Source: Siphonodentalium dalli (taxonomy: Eukaryota; Mollusca; Scaphopoda; Gadilida; Siphonodentaliidae). Taken from it: a stretch of DNA of 64,000 nucleotides. This document shows positions 47,661-58,806 of the stretch, piece after piece. The notes under the pieces are model-generated. The model saw only the letters and a program-made list of their open reading frames with translations. It ran no database searches and was not told the DNA's origin. Every line of letters begins with the position of its first letter. The first letter of the stretch is position 1. Both the position numbers and the translations under genes were made by a program. Location of the stretch: positions 11,199,814 through 11,263,813 of the forward strand of contig CP136063.1 of NCBI GenBank assembly GCA_032622095.1, written 5' to 3'.

Positions 47661-48196
47661 CTGGTTTGGGGCGTGGTGGCTTCCTCTGCTGACAAATTAG
47701 GCACCTTGCAATGAAGTTTTCCACTGTATTCCTAATTCCTATCCAGTAGAACCTGGCCCTGATCCGTGCAATAGTTCGGGTAATTCCCAGGTGTCCTGCC
47801 ACAGGATGACTATGAAGTAGCTCCATTATTTCTTTGTACCATGCCTGTGGAACTATAAATTTCAGACTAACTGTACCCTTGTTGCAATCTAGCCATTGAA
47901 AATAAAGGATGTCCTCTTCCAAAATAATGGAGTCCCATTTCGCCCATATATTTTTGCAATTCTGTGACATGGGTGACACATTTTCCCACCGTGGGCGTGG
48001 TCCCTGTTGTTTCCATTTAATAATGTGTGCCAATATGGGGTCTTTTCTTTGTCCTTCTTTCATTTCGTCATTTGTTTTCTTCTGCACCCACTCAAATGAC
48101 TCTATTGTTTCTTCTGTTAGACATTCTTGCCTATCTCTGGTCTCCATCTTATGTACACAATATTCTTCATTCTGCTCTTTGTTTTCCATTTGAGCC
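47641..48196 (-). pseudogene. Integrase zinc-binding domain of gypsy copy 2
   Basis: HH-CC module (LLHSHPVAGHLGITRT ... CLICQQRKP) with the upstream linker. Frame lost at KPGEILGR because of the 11-base deletion relative to copy 1. At the other end, the frame runs into unrelated sequence at the junction with the plus-strand element. Confidence 0.8.
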
Positions 48197-48224
48197 ATTC
48201 TAGCTATTTCCGAGTTAGCGAAAG

Positions 48225-49217
48225 ATGGCGTCACAGATTTGAGAAGAAGTTATGTTGGAAAAGCTGAGAGCTGAGATTATGGAATTGACAGTTCAGATAG
48301 AGGAGTTGAAGAGAAATAGTGCAAATAATTATGATAATAATTACAGCAATAATAATTATTACAGCAATGATAATTATAACAGTGGTTATAACTCTTACTC
48401 CAGACAGCGTTCGCATAGATATCGGAATAGGAATCGCAGAAGGCAGTATACTGAGAGAAGTGATAATGCTCATTATTTTCAGAAGGAGTCACATAATGTT
48501 TCAGATGAGAGAAATGATTATAGTAATCCCACACATGGTAGATACACCGGATGTTGGAAATGTGGTGATTTGACACATAAAGCGTTTGGTTGTAGGAAAG
48601 GTGGATACTATCGCTACTATGATATAAATAAATTTTTCCGTCCACAGGATAGATCCCGGAGATATATTAACAAATCACAATTTGTTAATGATTCCAGTAA
48701 GGAACATTGTATAAATGGAAATGCTACGGAGTCAGATATTATTGTTTCAGGTTACAATACTAAGGCACTTGTTGATACAGGTTCGACTTGCTCCACAATT
48801 TGCGAGCAATTTTACAGCACTTTCTTGAAACATATTCCTTTGCAGCCCTTGTCCGTTATACTTAATATAGAGTGTGCTGATGGCAACAAACTCCCTTATC
48901 TTGGATATATTCAGTGTCCTATTACAGTACCTTCCTTAGGACAAGATTCCGGCAAAGAGTTCATTTTTCTTGTAGTGCCAAACAGTTCTTATAACATGTC
49001 AGTGCCATTACAGAATGAAAACTTGTCATCATCTTGGTTCATGGCATTCAGATGCATGATTTCTAGGGAGAAAGAACTTGCTAAACACAACTTTGTTCTA
49101 GGTCATGTAAAGTCTTCTGAGAATACTCATGTTATTATCCATCCTAATACTAAGAAAGTTGTTACTGGTTTTATTGATCATAAGATTCCGTACCAACCCA
49201 CATGTGCTATTTTGTAG
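48225..49217 (+). pseudogene. Gag nucleocapsid and protease region of plus-strand gypsy element
   Basis: An ATG at 48,225 is followed by an in-frame TGA at 48,240; the long frame restarts at the ATG at 48,252. Features: short coiled-coil-like start (EKLRAEIMELTVQIEELKR), Asn/Tyr-rich and Arg-rich stretches, a CCHC knuckle at residues 101-114 (CWKCGDLTHKAFGC), and an aspartic-protease motif LVDTGSTCSTI with the Asp at 175. No capsid domain is present, consistent with 5' truncation at 48,197. The frame ends at TAG 49,215-49,217, directly in phase with the following pol frame. Confidence 0.75.
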
Positions 49218-50459
49218 CCTCTTCCAGATGATGAACGGTTCACATTTTTAGAGATAGGACCATATATTGTGAAATATGATTTCAAGAGCACTGATACTGT
49301 TGATGTTCACTTGTCAAATATTTCTTCTAGGACTATCAGTATAGCACCTAACTCTGTTATTTGTCAGGTACAGCCAGTCTCTGTCGGGCAAGATATTGAA
49401 ACCTCCCCAGGTTCAGAGACTACCTCTTCATTTCTTGATAAAATTACTATTGATGTTTCTTCTCTTGATGATGCAAAGGATATATATGATGCATTGAATC
49501 TTATCAAAGAATTTTCAGATGTTTTTTCACAGCATGATCTTGACTTAGGTTTTTACAGTGCAGTTAAGCATAGGATCGACATGTATGATTCTACGCCTTT
49601 CAAGGATCGTCCGAGACGTTTACCTCCAAGCATGATTGATGAAGTGAGAAATCATCTTCACCAGTTGTTAGCTGCTGGCATTATACGCCGATCTCACAGT
49701 CCATATTCTTCTAATGTTGTTTTAGTTAGGAAGAAGGGTTCAAGTGACCTTCGTATGTGTACAGATTTTAGAATTTTAAATAAACGCACTATTCCAGATA
49801 ATTATGCACTCCCTAGGCCTGAAGACCTTTTTGATTACTTAGCAGGTGCCAAGTACTACTCAGTTCTCGACCTGGAATCTGGTTTTCATCAATTGGAGAT
49901 TGCGGAGGAGCACAAAGAGAGAACTGTTTTTACTGTTGGAGGTCTAGGTTTCTATGAATATAATAGACTTGCATTTGGTTTGAACAATAGTCCTTCTAGC
50001 TTTCAGAGAATGATGGAAGACTGCCTCGATGGTCTGAACAGGAATATATGTAATATCTATGTTGATGACGTCATTGTATGGTCAAAATCAGTTCCGGAGA
50101 TGTTGGAACGACTTAGACTTGTTTTTGACAGGCTCAGAGAATGTGGTTTAAAACTGGCTCCATCTAAGTGTAAATTTTTCATGCGCCGTGTCTCATATGT
50201 AGGCCATGTAGTTTCAGAGAAAGGTATCGAGACAGATCCTGCGAAAGTTGACAAAATTGTCAACTGGCCAGTTCCCAAGAACTCTGATCAATTGCGATCA
50301 TTTCTTGGCTTTGCAGGTTACTACAGAAAATATTGTCCTAATTTTTCCAGGATTTACTTCCCCCTACAAATACAAAGAAGCCAAAGAACAAGGTTAAATC
50401 CTCTTTTACAGGGAAATGGAAATGGGAGCACGAGCAGCAGTCTGCTTTTGATACTTTGA
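49218..50459 (+). pseudogene. Reverse transcriptase of plus-strand gypsy element
   Basis: Continues the protease frame across the TAG (PLPDDERFTFLEIGPYIV...). RT landmarks: FKDRPRRLPPSMIDEV, IIRRSHSPYSSNVVLVRKK, LRMCTDFRILNKRT, YSVLDLESGFHQLEI (first Asp), LAFGLNNSPSSFQRMM and NIYVDDVIVWSK (YVDD at 50,058-50,069), then FLGFAGYYRKYCPNFS. The frame is lost near 50,360, where the thumb/connection continues in another phase. Confidence 0.85.
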
Positions 50460-50986
50460 AAGATCGTCTTTCTAATCCCCCAATTTTAGGTTATCCCGAT
50501 TACAGCAGGCCCTTTGAAGTCCATACTGATGCGTCCCGTCATGGTTTAGGTTGTGTCCTTTACCAAGAGATCGATGGCGTGAAGAGAGTTATTGCGTATG
50601 GCAGCCGAGGAACCACAGCAGCAGAAAAGAATTACCCGGCACATAAGTTAGAATTTTTAGCTTTAAAGTGGGCAGTTACAGAGAAGTTTTATGACTATCT
50701 ATATGGTAATTATTTTGTAGTGTATACTGATAACAATCCTTTAACATATGTTTTAACTTCAGCCAAATTAGATGCTACTGGACAGAGATGGTTATCAGCC
50801 TTAGGATCTTTTAATTTGATATTGTTTACAGACCCGGTAAATCTAATACCGATGCAGATGCCTTATCTAGGTTGGATACACCTCCTCCAGATATTATTAC
50901 AAATGATTCAGTACAAGTTATTTGTAATTCACTACAGGTGCAGCAACCTTTTGTTGAAAGTTTATGTTGCAGCACTGATGTTTTAA
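50456..50986 (+). pseudogene. RNase H of plus-strand gypsy element, broken
   Basis: RNase H landmarks FEVHTDASRHGLGCVLYQ, AHKLEFLALKWAVTEKF and FVVYTDNNPLTYVLTSAKLD are in frame. A frameshift near 50,835 destroys the final motif (expected around the words translated here as DPVNLIPMQMPYLG). It would degrade the RNA strand during reverse transcription; this copy is inactive. Confidence 0.8.
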
Positions 50987-51024
50987 ATTCTGTTCAAGAT
51001 GATGTAGGTCATGATCTTGATTAA

Positions 51025-52362
51025 ATGAATTATAAGGATTGGAGAAGATTGCAGGAAAGAGATGATGTATTGTCCGTATGGTTATCAGCCATGAGAAGAA
51101 ATAGTTGCCCAAAGAGAAAGTCCCTTCCCCCTTCTAAACTTCATTCAGCATTTTTAAGACATTTTTATAAGCTTAGGTTGCAGCGAGGAGTTCTTTATAG
51201 AGAGTCCACCTTTAATGGTAAAACCACCACTCAGCTTGTTTTACCACATTCACAGATTACTTTTGTTCTTAAATCATTACATAATGATATAGGACATCCA
51301 GGTCGTGACAGAACAGTTTCACTTGTGAAAGAAAGATTTTATTTTCCAGGTATCGACAGTGCTGTCGATGATTGGATAAAACATTGTCATAGATGTCTTC
51401 GAGTGAAAACTAATCCGAATTTCAGAGCCCCTTTGGTATCCATTACTACTTCTCAACCTCTTGAACTTGTTTGTATTGATTTTCTTACTGTTGATTGTTC
51501 TAAAGGTGGTTACCAATATGTTCTTGTTATGACAGATCATTTTACTAAATATGCACAGGCTTATCCTACAAGGAACATGACTGCAAAGACTACTGCTGAT
51601 GTATTGTTTAACAAATTCTTTATTCATTATGGTTATCCTCAACGTATTCATAGTGATCAAGGTGCTAATTTTGAATCTCAACTTATTTCTGAACTTTGTC
51701 AGCTTTGCAGCATCAAGAAGTCCCGAACTACTTATCATCCGATGGGGAATGGTGTTACAGAGCGATTTAATCGCACTCTTATCAGTATGTTAGGTACTCT
51801 TAATCCTGACCAGAAACATGATTGGAAATCTCACATAGGTCCTATTGTTCATGCTTACAATTGTACTAGGCATGAAACTACTGGTTTTGCTCCCTTTCAA
51901 TTGATGTTCGGAAGAGAACCACGGTTACCTCTTGATATTTTATTTGGTCTGAATAAACCTGATTCCGATCAAACTTCTTACTGTGATTATGTTTCAGATC
52001 TTAGACAGAGACTTTCTGATTCTTACAGATTAGCATCCAAATCTATGTCTGGTGCTCAGAGTGGAAATGCCAAATATTATAATCGAAAGCTTCGTGGTGC
52101 AACTGTACATGTAGGTGACAGAGTCTTAGTAAAGACATTAGCTTTCGAAGGCAGACATAAATTGGCAGATAAATATGATTCTGAAGTATACACTGTTAAA
52201 TCCCAACCCAATTCTGACATTCCTGTTTTTAATTTAGAAGATGACAGCGGAAAGCAAAGAACTTTACATAGGAACCACTTGTTGCCTATTGGTTCTTTAC
52301 CCTTTGACTTTCCAGATGACGACACAGCCCTTAACAGAGAGATGCTGATGCCCCAATTGTAG
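51025..52362 (+). CDS. Integrase of plus-strand gypsy element
   Basis: A 445-codon open frame. Zinc-binding HH-CC module (SLHNDIGHPGRDRT ... KHCHRCLRV), core D,D,E motifs (CIDFLTVD, IHSDQGANFES, MGNGVTERFNRT), the conserved AYNCTRHETTGFAPFQLMFG block, and a C-terminal GPY-like segment (ADKYDSEVYTV ... LHRNHLLPI). A one-base shift before 52,362 ends this frame at LMPQL; the protein's C-terminal tail continues in the next frame. Confidence 0.85.
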   Translation: MNYKDWRRLQERDDVLSVWLSAMRRNSCPKRKSLPPSKLHSAFLRHFYKLRLQRGVLYRESTFNGKTTTQLVLPHSQITFVLKSLHNDIGHPGRDRTVSLVKERFYFPGIDSAVDDWIKHCHRCLRVKTNPNFRAPLVSITTSQPLELVCIDFLTVDCSKGGYQYVLVMTDHFTKYAQAYPTRNMTAKTTADVLFNKFFIHYGYPQRIHSDQGANFESQLISELCQLCSIKKSRTTYHPMGNGVTERFNRTLISMLGTLNPDQKHDWKSHIGPIVHAYNCTRHETTGFAPFQLMFGREPRLPLDILFGLNKPDSDQTSYCDYVSDLRQRLSDSYRLASKSMSGAQSGNAKYYNRKLRGATVHVGDRVLVKTLAFEGRHKLADKYDSEVYTVKSQPNSDIPVFNLEDDSGKQRTLHRNHLLPIGSLPFDFPDDDTALNREMLMPQL

Positions 52363-53171
52363 ATCCTCTTATCCCACCTGTACGGCCACCAGAGCCTAAG
52401 GTGCGGAAACGTCGTAGTCCAGGTACTGGTAGTGATACTTCACATGATGAAGTTCGTGATAACCATATTAATGGTTCAGACCATATATATGGTTCAGATG
52501 AAGAGTCAGTGATTTGTTTTGTTCCACAGGGCGTTGCAGGTATAAAATCTGCTCCTAATGCAGTGGACAGTTCAGCTCCGTCTCGTCGGGGTGACGACTT
52601 TCCTGCGAGATTGGAAGCTGGTGGTATTTCTTCTTCCTGTGGTGACGACCGCACTCAAATAGATGAGTTCAGGGAAGTTAGAACTGATGTCGGTGATGAC
52701 AGTAATGTTGATATTTCAGCTACACAGGATTCGACAGGTCAACTTGAACTTCGTTCCACATGTGATAGCAATGATGAGGCTGATGAGAATAATGATGATG
52801 AAGTTGTTGATATTGTCCGTGTACCTTTAGCATCTATTGCAGAAGATACTGTTGTTGTTGATGGTAATGTTGATGGTGCGAAAGCGAATGTTTCAGGTGA
52901 TGATGGTGCCTCGAGTAGTAGTCAGAGTGGAGATAGAGAAAGAATTTCTCTTTTAGCATCCATACCAAAACCAGTACCTAGGAAATCTAGCAGAGCAAAG
53001 AAGCCTCCATCATGGATGGGTGACTATGTATCTAATAACATGCAGCCCATTTCAGGTGGAGAAGATCAATATAAGAATCAGCTTTTGCGTAAGCTGATGA
53101 AAAATCAAATTTGCACCAAGGTAGCCCCAGATGTTCTTCAGTCCATTCTCAGGACTATCTTGGATGAATAA
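52340..53171 (+). CDS. C-terminal extension of the plus-strand gypsy polyprotein
   Basis: Open in another frame from APIVDPLIPPVRPPEPK. Acidic, Ser/Asp-rich and low complexity, then a basic Pro-rich end with PVPRKSSRAKKPPSWMGDYV, a tail like those ending many aquatic-animal gypsy pol proteins (RRSSR...PP.W pattern). No chromodomain is seen. It was most likely fused to integrase before a single-base frameshift. Confidence 0.6.
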
Positions 53172-53804
53172 GATTTTCATTTTCAGTTCACTCACTTATA
53201 TTCAGTGATTCCATATTACTGATATGTCAGTTTCAATGATGTGTGTATACATTGGGCATATGCATTGTCCTGTTGTGTTAGTTGTTTGTAAAATTGATTC
53301 TTTTATAAATTATGTATTAATATTATGTATTGTTAGGTATCATTTATCATCTTCGTACGATCAGATATATTTCCACTTATTCCAGCTGACGATCCAGTGT
53401 AGAGCTACGACTCATATGAGGTACCAGTTTTCAAGGAATTCTATTTTTGTTGTTATATACTCTGTGAGGTTGATTAATAATTAATAATTGAAGTTCTCAG
53501 ATAGACCAGCCAGTGTGAATCAGTCGTGATTCCATTTCAGCGGTATTGTGTGATATATTCATTTTGTTTACTGTCTACGCCAGATAGTGAAGAGTCAGTT
53601 CAGTAACTGTTGATTAAGTGCAGTTATATAATGCTGATATTTGATTTCAGTTCTGAAGATAGGTCGGTGTCAAGGTTATCTCTGTGTATGAGAATGTTAT
53701 AGATGATAATTTTCCATTATCAGTTGCAGAGTTTGAAAGTCATGTCTATTTGCGACATTTCCTTTCATTATTGGTTTAAATGACTAGGGAGTCATTTTGT
53801 CAAC
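53172..53804 (+). other. 3' untranslated segment of the plus-strand gypsy element
   Basis: No ORF of note between the end of pol and the polypurine tract. An envelope or third ORF is absent. Confidence 0.55.
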
Positions 53805-53815
53805 AGAGGGGAGAG
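53805..53815 (+). promoter_or_regulatory. Polypurine tract of the plus-strand gypsy element
   Basis: agaggggagag lies immediately before TGTGACCGTGC, the LTR start. Plus-strand primer site. Confidence 0.75.
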
Positions 53816-54902
53816 TGTGACCGTGCTATTTTATATACCAAATCAGTATACGCCTTTATTACATGCTACACATGTATACTAACTAAGTTATTAAACCTAA
53901 CTCACTAATATACATTTTATAGCCGCATTGAAATCATTTCATTCCGCGTACTTGGTTCATTCCATTTCGCGCTATTCCGTTCTGCACATTCCCCGTTTCC
54001 TAGTCTCATTCCTGATATGTATTTCCTATTTCTATTTACGCCCAATCTCTTACCCGCTTAAGTCTTCCTCTGTCTAGTTCAGCGCCCAGTATTAGATCTA
54101 ACTGTCGGACACTAAGGTGGTTTAGCTAATCACAGGTAAGCTTATTTACCGCGCTTTCTCAGTCCGTATTTCGTCACCAAGGTGTACGCATCGCAATATC
54201 GTATAACACTCTCAGTGTTATCCTAATTTCTTCATGATCGAAGAATGTTAATAAGTTTAAGAAGTAATACTACGTTATGACATCTGACCTATGCTTTCCA
54301 AAGGATGGTATGTAATATTTGTTATATGTTTTCACCCGTTATTATAGCTTGTATTTTAATAATATTGTCTTCGGTTTTGAAACTTTAGTGTTGGTCACAT
54401 TTGCATAAATACATTTGACCCATAATGTAGGGATTTAGGAAATCGCACGCTGCGTTCATAATATCCCTTTTATACTAGCAATATAGGTTTTATTTCTAAC
54501 TGTTCGTCACAGTTAGGATTGTGTCAAAATAGTTGTTTATATCGACAATAGGGAAGTTGGTTTTTGACACAATCACATTTCACATATATATTAATATCCA
54601 TACTGGATATTTATTCGGCAGCAACTACAACCTATGTATTTGTTCGCCAGGGTCCTGTAACTCCTGTTGGTTATTTCGTTGGTCATCTGGATCTCTGGAT
54701 TGATGTCTGATGTTGTTGGAACTTGGAAGTCAAGCTGTCCATATAGATGTGTGTGATGTCATCCATGTGTCTTGTGATGTGATGTTGGATTGTGTTCACT
54801 GTTTCCGTTGCATAAGTATTGAATAAATGCACGATGAAGACTTTTAAAGGTAGGTTCAGTTTACTATAGACCCTGCCAGATGTTTAGACTCAGAGCCCTA
54901 CA
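53816..54902 (+). repeat. 3' LTR of the plus-strand gypsy element
   Basis: Starts TGTGACCGTGCTATTT; an AATAAA poly(A) signal is at 54,822-54,827, and TG...CA symmetry suggests an end at ...GCCCTACA. The right edge is an estimate because no second LTR exists in the window to align. Length about 1.09 kb. Confidence 0.6.
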
Positions 54903-55035
54903 AATGTTTGTGATAGCGACATGGTTCTCTTAAGACCCACCCCTGTGCTCTACCACATTTAGATGGAAAAGCGGTCGACATTAACATATCTCTGTGAGCT
55001 CACTATCTAAATGTGTATTTATAATCAAAAAAGAT
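54903..55035. other. Short flank between LTR and MITE cluster
   Basis: No gene. Contains an inverted pair near 54,956-54,968 and 55,003-55,015 (cacatttagat / atctaaatgtg). Confidence 0.35.
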
Positions 55036-55582
55036 TTAAAGATGGATTATCTCTTTAAAGGTGGATTATCTCTTTGTAAACATGTATTATATAGTTACCA
55101 GGGTATAAAATATTATATTTGAATCTAAGACTCCTGTCCGGAAATGCTTCTATCGATTAATATTAATTTTATTTCGAATATGTTATGGTCTAAAAAGGTG
55201 TGTTTGTTCAGCTAACGAACAATAGTGGTTACTGTTAACAGAGATCATAAATTTTATTGTACAATTTTTACACAAATAAACGTTAATTATACTCATTATC
55301 GCTTATATATGTAGAACAAAACAATACAAACAATCAATCTGGGACATTTGACTTTCGGTACGTAACAATAGGAACAGCCCTGTGCTCTGTATCGCAATAT
55401 GGTATCATCCGAATGGTTTGTTCTAAAAATAGTAACATAAACGGTCCCGATTTAATATTCGAAATAAAATCAATGTTTATTGATAGAAGCTTTTCCGGAC
55501 ATGGGTTTTAAGTTCATATCTATTATTGTATACACACGCAACTATTTAAAATTTGTTATTTAAAGAGATAATCCATCTTTAA
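55036..55582. mobile_element. MITE with TTAAAGRTGGATTATCTCTTT ends, complete copy
   Basis: Two left-end TIRs stand in series (55,036 and 55,055); the complete element runs from 55,055 to 55,582 (528 bp) and closes with aaagagataatccatcttta. TTAA stands at both ends, compatible with a TTAA target but not proof. It has no ORF. Halves of the same family occur at 12,687-12,910 and 32,150-32,390. Confidence 0.75.
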
Positions 55583-55686
55583 TATTAATCGATAGAAGCA
55601 TTTCCTGACAGGAGTCTTCGATTCAAATATAATATTTTTATACCCCGGTAACTATATAATACATGTTTACAAAAATCCACCTTTAA
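55583..55686 (-). mobile_element. Inverted left-end fragment of the same MITE
   Basis: The sequence ttaatcgatagaagcatttc...taccccggtaactatataat ... aaaatccaccttta is the reverse complement of the left end of the neighbouring element. Confidence 0.75.
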
Positions 55687-55768
55687 CCAATAAGGTTTTA
55701 ATATGGTTAGTCGTGGTATTAATATTAATAAATTTTATAATTAAATATATCATTACCAGGGATAACAC

Positions 55769-56190
55769 TTAAAGGTGGATTATCTCTTTGTAAACATATA
55801 TTATTACCGGGGTATAAAATATTAGATTTGAATGGAAGACTCCTGTCCGGAAATGCTTCTATCGATTAATATTAATATTATTTCGAATATTTTCTGGTCT
55901 AAAAAGGTGAGTTTGTTCAGCTAACGAACAATAGTAGTTACTGTTAACAGAGACCAGAAATTATATTGTGCAATTTTGTCACAAATAAACGTTAATTATA
56001 CTCATTATCGTTTATATCTGTGGAACAAAACAATACAAACAACCAATATGTGACATTTGACTTGCGTTGCGTAGCCGTAGGAACAGCCCAGTGTTCTATA
56101 TCGCAATATGGTATCAACCGAATGGTCTGTTCTAAAATAGTAACATGAACGGTCCCGATTTAATATTCAAAATAAAATCAATAATATGGC
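55769..56190 (+). mobile_element. Third, 3'-truncated copy of the same MITE
   Basis: Starts ttaaaggtggattatctctt and follows the complete copy up to the cgatttaatattcaaaataa segment, then departs from it. Confidence 0.7.
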
Positions 56191-57148
56191 TATACGTAAA
56201 CGTAATTTGCGAGCCCTCATGATTACCGACCGCATGAATTAAAAAATATAAATAGGGAATAGATCAGTCCTTGTACATTTTACTTACTCGGTATATGCAC
56301 GAGAGGGACTCGGTACAACAGCTGTCTAATCGCATCGGCGTGGGTAATTTTTAAAGTGTCAAGCCATTGGATGCGGTTAGAAATTTTGCAACAGCTACTA
56401 GTGCTGTTGGAAATATTCATTGAATCAACCTGACATGAACCCTTTGGTTTGGAACTTTCCATCGATATTGCCAGACTAAATTTTATTGAAAGTAGGAAAG
56501 AACAATTAATGTCATCCTATTATTGGTGTGAAAATTCCAACTGCTGAATATTTTTATAAATAAATTGCTAGATGTATATCCAACTTTTTTTCAGAATAAT
56601 TGCACGGGATGGCAAATTTTATATTCTTCCCAACATATATGGTCATGGTCAGTTCTAGATACATGTATTGTCTATTTGATAACAAAATAAAGATTAATGG
56701 GTCCTTGAAATGCAAGTTGACAGCTAAGGACTAAAAATTTGGGCGGAGGAGACATAACTCAAAAAATTGTTTTATATTGGCCTTATAAATAAGTTTATCT
56801 TAAAATTCTGGTACTTCAAGATCTCAAATTCATTGCACAGATATGGTGGGTGCGGAAGTGTTAAATCTCTCTTTGAGAAGGTGAAGTGAGTTTATTTTCC
56901 TTGAGGTAAGTTCAAAATTTAGGGAACGGTTATCAACATGGCACATCATTATCACAGATAAAAAGGAGTTAATAGCCTATATAGCCATACAGTAATGCCC
57001 TAATTAATGGTTGGTTGGTTGGTGTGTCTATGAAGTTCTTTAAAGGAGACTTCGCTCTGTAAGGTAGCTCCAAGGTCACTGGTGCAATTGAGCCCTCAAT
57101 GCTTATTGCACAAGAACAGTTCCATACAGTGAATGAAGCTGAGCTTTC
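56191..57148. other. Gene-free sequence
   Basis: No supported gene. Near 56,730-56,770 (gggcggaggagacataactc) and 57,030-57,060 (aaaggagacttcgctctg) there are words of the molluscan repeat family. A cagtaatgccctaa end of the fold-back MITE family stands alone near 56,991. Confidence 0.45.
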
Positions 57149-57634
57149 TTATAGTGAAATGTTTGTATCACTGATGAACCGGGGTACTTCCATAAAAGTG
57201 TTTGGGTTGGTTTGGTAACACACAAGTGTCTGAAGGTCCATTAATGAGTTTGTAGAATTGTTTTTTGTATCGTTTAGAGAGGAAATGTTACTATACAGGG
57301 CTTCTCTTTGTGTGGAATATAACTGGCAGTCAAAGAAGAAATGTTTAATAGTATCAGCACAACTACATGCACATTTTGGAGATTCTGATAAGCCTAGTTT
57401 GTGTTTGTGTGCATTAAGTAATGTATGTCCAATAATGATTCTGTTGATCATTATTTCAGTCTTTTTGTTAGGATGCTGCTTAGCTAGGAGACCCTTAAAG
57501 TCATGTTGAACGGAAGGAAACATGTCGTATGAATGTCCGGCAGTTTCACTTAGATCCCATTTAAATTGCCATTTGTTTTTAATGACTTCAGATACAAACA
57601 ACTTGAATTCCTTTACAGAATTTCTGTCCGATGG
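57149..57634 (-). pseudogene. LINE ORF2 C-terminal fragment
   Basis: The frame reads NRIIIGHTLLNAHKHKLGLS, then CACSCADTIKHFFFDCQLYS and a Ser/Asn-rich end. GHTxL...C.C....T..H.....C is the Cys/His end that follows RT/RNase H in jockey/I-type LINEs. It has no ATG of its own (TTG near 57,601) and a TAA at 57,635-57,637, where the fold-back MITE starts, so it is a 5'-truncated fragment. It comes from a different LINE from 35,400-35,928. Confidence 0.75.
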
Positions 57635-57640
57635 TTACAA

Positions 57641-57844
57641 GGTCCATAACCACAGCAGAATTATGGGTAATTTTTCAGGATTTAGTCGGAAATATGGCTT
57701 GTTGCCATTCACCGGAAAGCTCTCCCCGAGAACTTTCTGATGAATGGCAACATGCCATATTTCCGACTAAATCCTGCTAAATCCTGAAATATTACCCATA
57801 ATTCTGCATTGGTTATGGAGTCGATTACTTAGAGCATTACTGTA
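57641..57844. mobile_element. Fold-back MITE with about 75-base arms
   Basis: Arms gcagaattatgggtaatttt... and its complement enclose a short loop (ggaaagctctccccgagaac). The right end is gagcattactgta; the left end lacks the terminal ccctaa part. Same family as 31,553-31,681. Confidence 0.75.
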
Positions 57845-58642
57845 CTATTGTAACGCCTGCCTGCACAACTGCATAGAAAACACCACATACCTGTAGGAAT
57901 TAATCAAATTGAAATTGAAATGCATGACACAAATACATATCCAGCCATTTCTGTTATTTGTTTATCAAACACTGTCAGATAAAAGATCTAATTTCACACA
58001 CAAGAGACATTGCAGATAATGACAGAGACAAGCTTTATATTGTTGTCAATGAAGGAGATGACTTCTCAAATAACATTGTGGCATTAGGAATGTGAAAGAA
58101 CATTTGTAACAGGGGTTTATGTACTACTTACTTGACCCTTCAATTGGCAAGGGTAATGATCTGTTTGTTCGAGTTTTTTCTCCCAAAACCTTGAACCGAT
58201 CGACTAAATTTGGTGGGATGAGTCGGTGTACCCTGGCAGATGTTATAACGTTGGTTAATTTTTCAAAATGTTAATTTAATATAAACAAAATTATTTTCAT
58301 AAAAAAAAATTTCGGTTAAGTAAAATAATACTTGATTTGTTGTTTTATTAAATTGAGCAGGGTTCAAACTGAATTTTTACTTTGTATGAAAAGATTTTGG
58401 TTAAAAAAGTTGATTCTCATGTACATGTATATTGTATAATGGCTGAGAATAAAGCATTACTGACTTTCAAACGGAGTTAACAGACCTATTTTGACATACC
58501 GTAGTGAATAATTGAAGACGTAATAATTTGCAGATACTTACAATTGTGCAGGTGTGCTATGTCATCCATTAACAACATAGTTCCTCTGCTGAAGTATCTA
58601 TTATTCAATATGATGCTGATGAATGACTTGTATATTAAATTT
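57845..58642. other. Gene-free sequence
   Basis: AT-rich without a supported frame, RNA or element. Confidence 0.4.
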
Positions 58643-58806
58643 GGTTATCACCACCGTGTAGGTTCCTGAGATTGGTATTCAAGGATCGCTACCTTCTGTG
58701 GTTATCTATCAAATCGTCCGGCAGACATTTCAATAGACCGCCACGATATGATACATGTAGCTCCACTTGAATAGAGATCTCGGAAACCAACATGGTGGTG
58801 ATAACT
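58643..58806. mobile_element. Short inverted-repeat element (164 bp)
   Basis: Ends ggttatcaccaccgtgtagg and, inverted, ccaacatggtggtgataact, with aggttcctgagat / atctcggaaacc further in. A MITE-like palindrome without coding content. Confidence 0.5.

Larger units (their letters stand above)
45935..48196 (-). mobile_element. Second, truncated copy of the minus-strand gypsy body
   Basis: Near-identical to 37,990-40,540 but with a deletion of about 300 bp next to the LTR (matching 38,004-38,310) and an 11-base deletion at 47,660. It stops inside the spacer between RNase H and integrase, at ttttccatttgagcc, where plus-strand element sequence begins. Gag, protease, RT and 5' LTR are missing. Confidence 0.85.
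48197..54902 (+). mobile_element. Second Ty3/gypsy-type retrotransposon, 5'-truncated
   Basis: Order nucleocapsid-protease-RT-RNase H-integrase-C-terminal extension, then polypurine tract (53,805-53,815) and a single LTR (53,816-54,902). No 5' LTR, primer-binding site or capsid part. Its sequence is clearly different from the minus-strand element, so this is another family. The two elements meet head to head at 48,196/48,197 with no recognisable target duplication. Confidence 0.85.
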
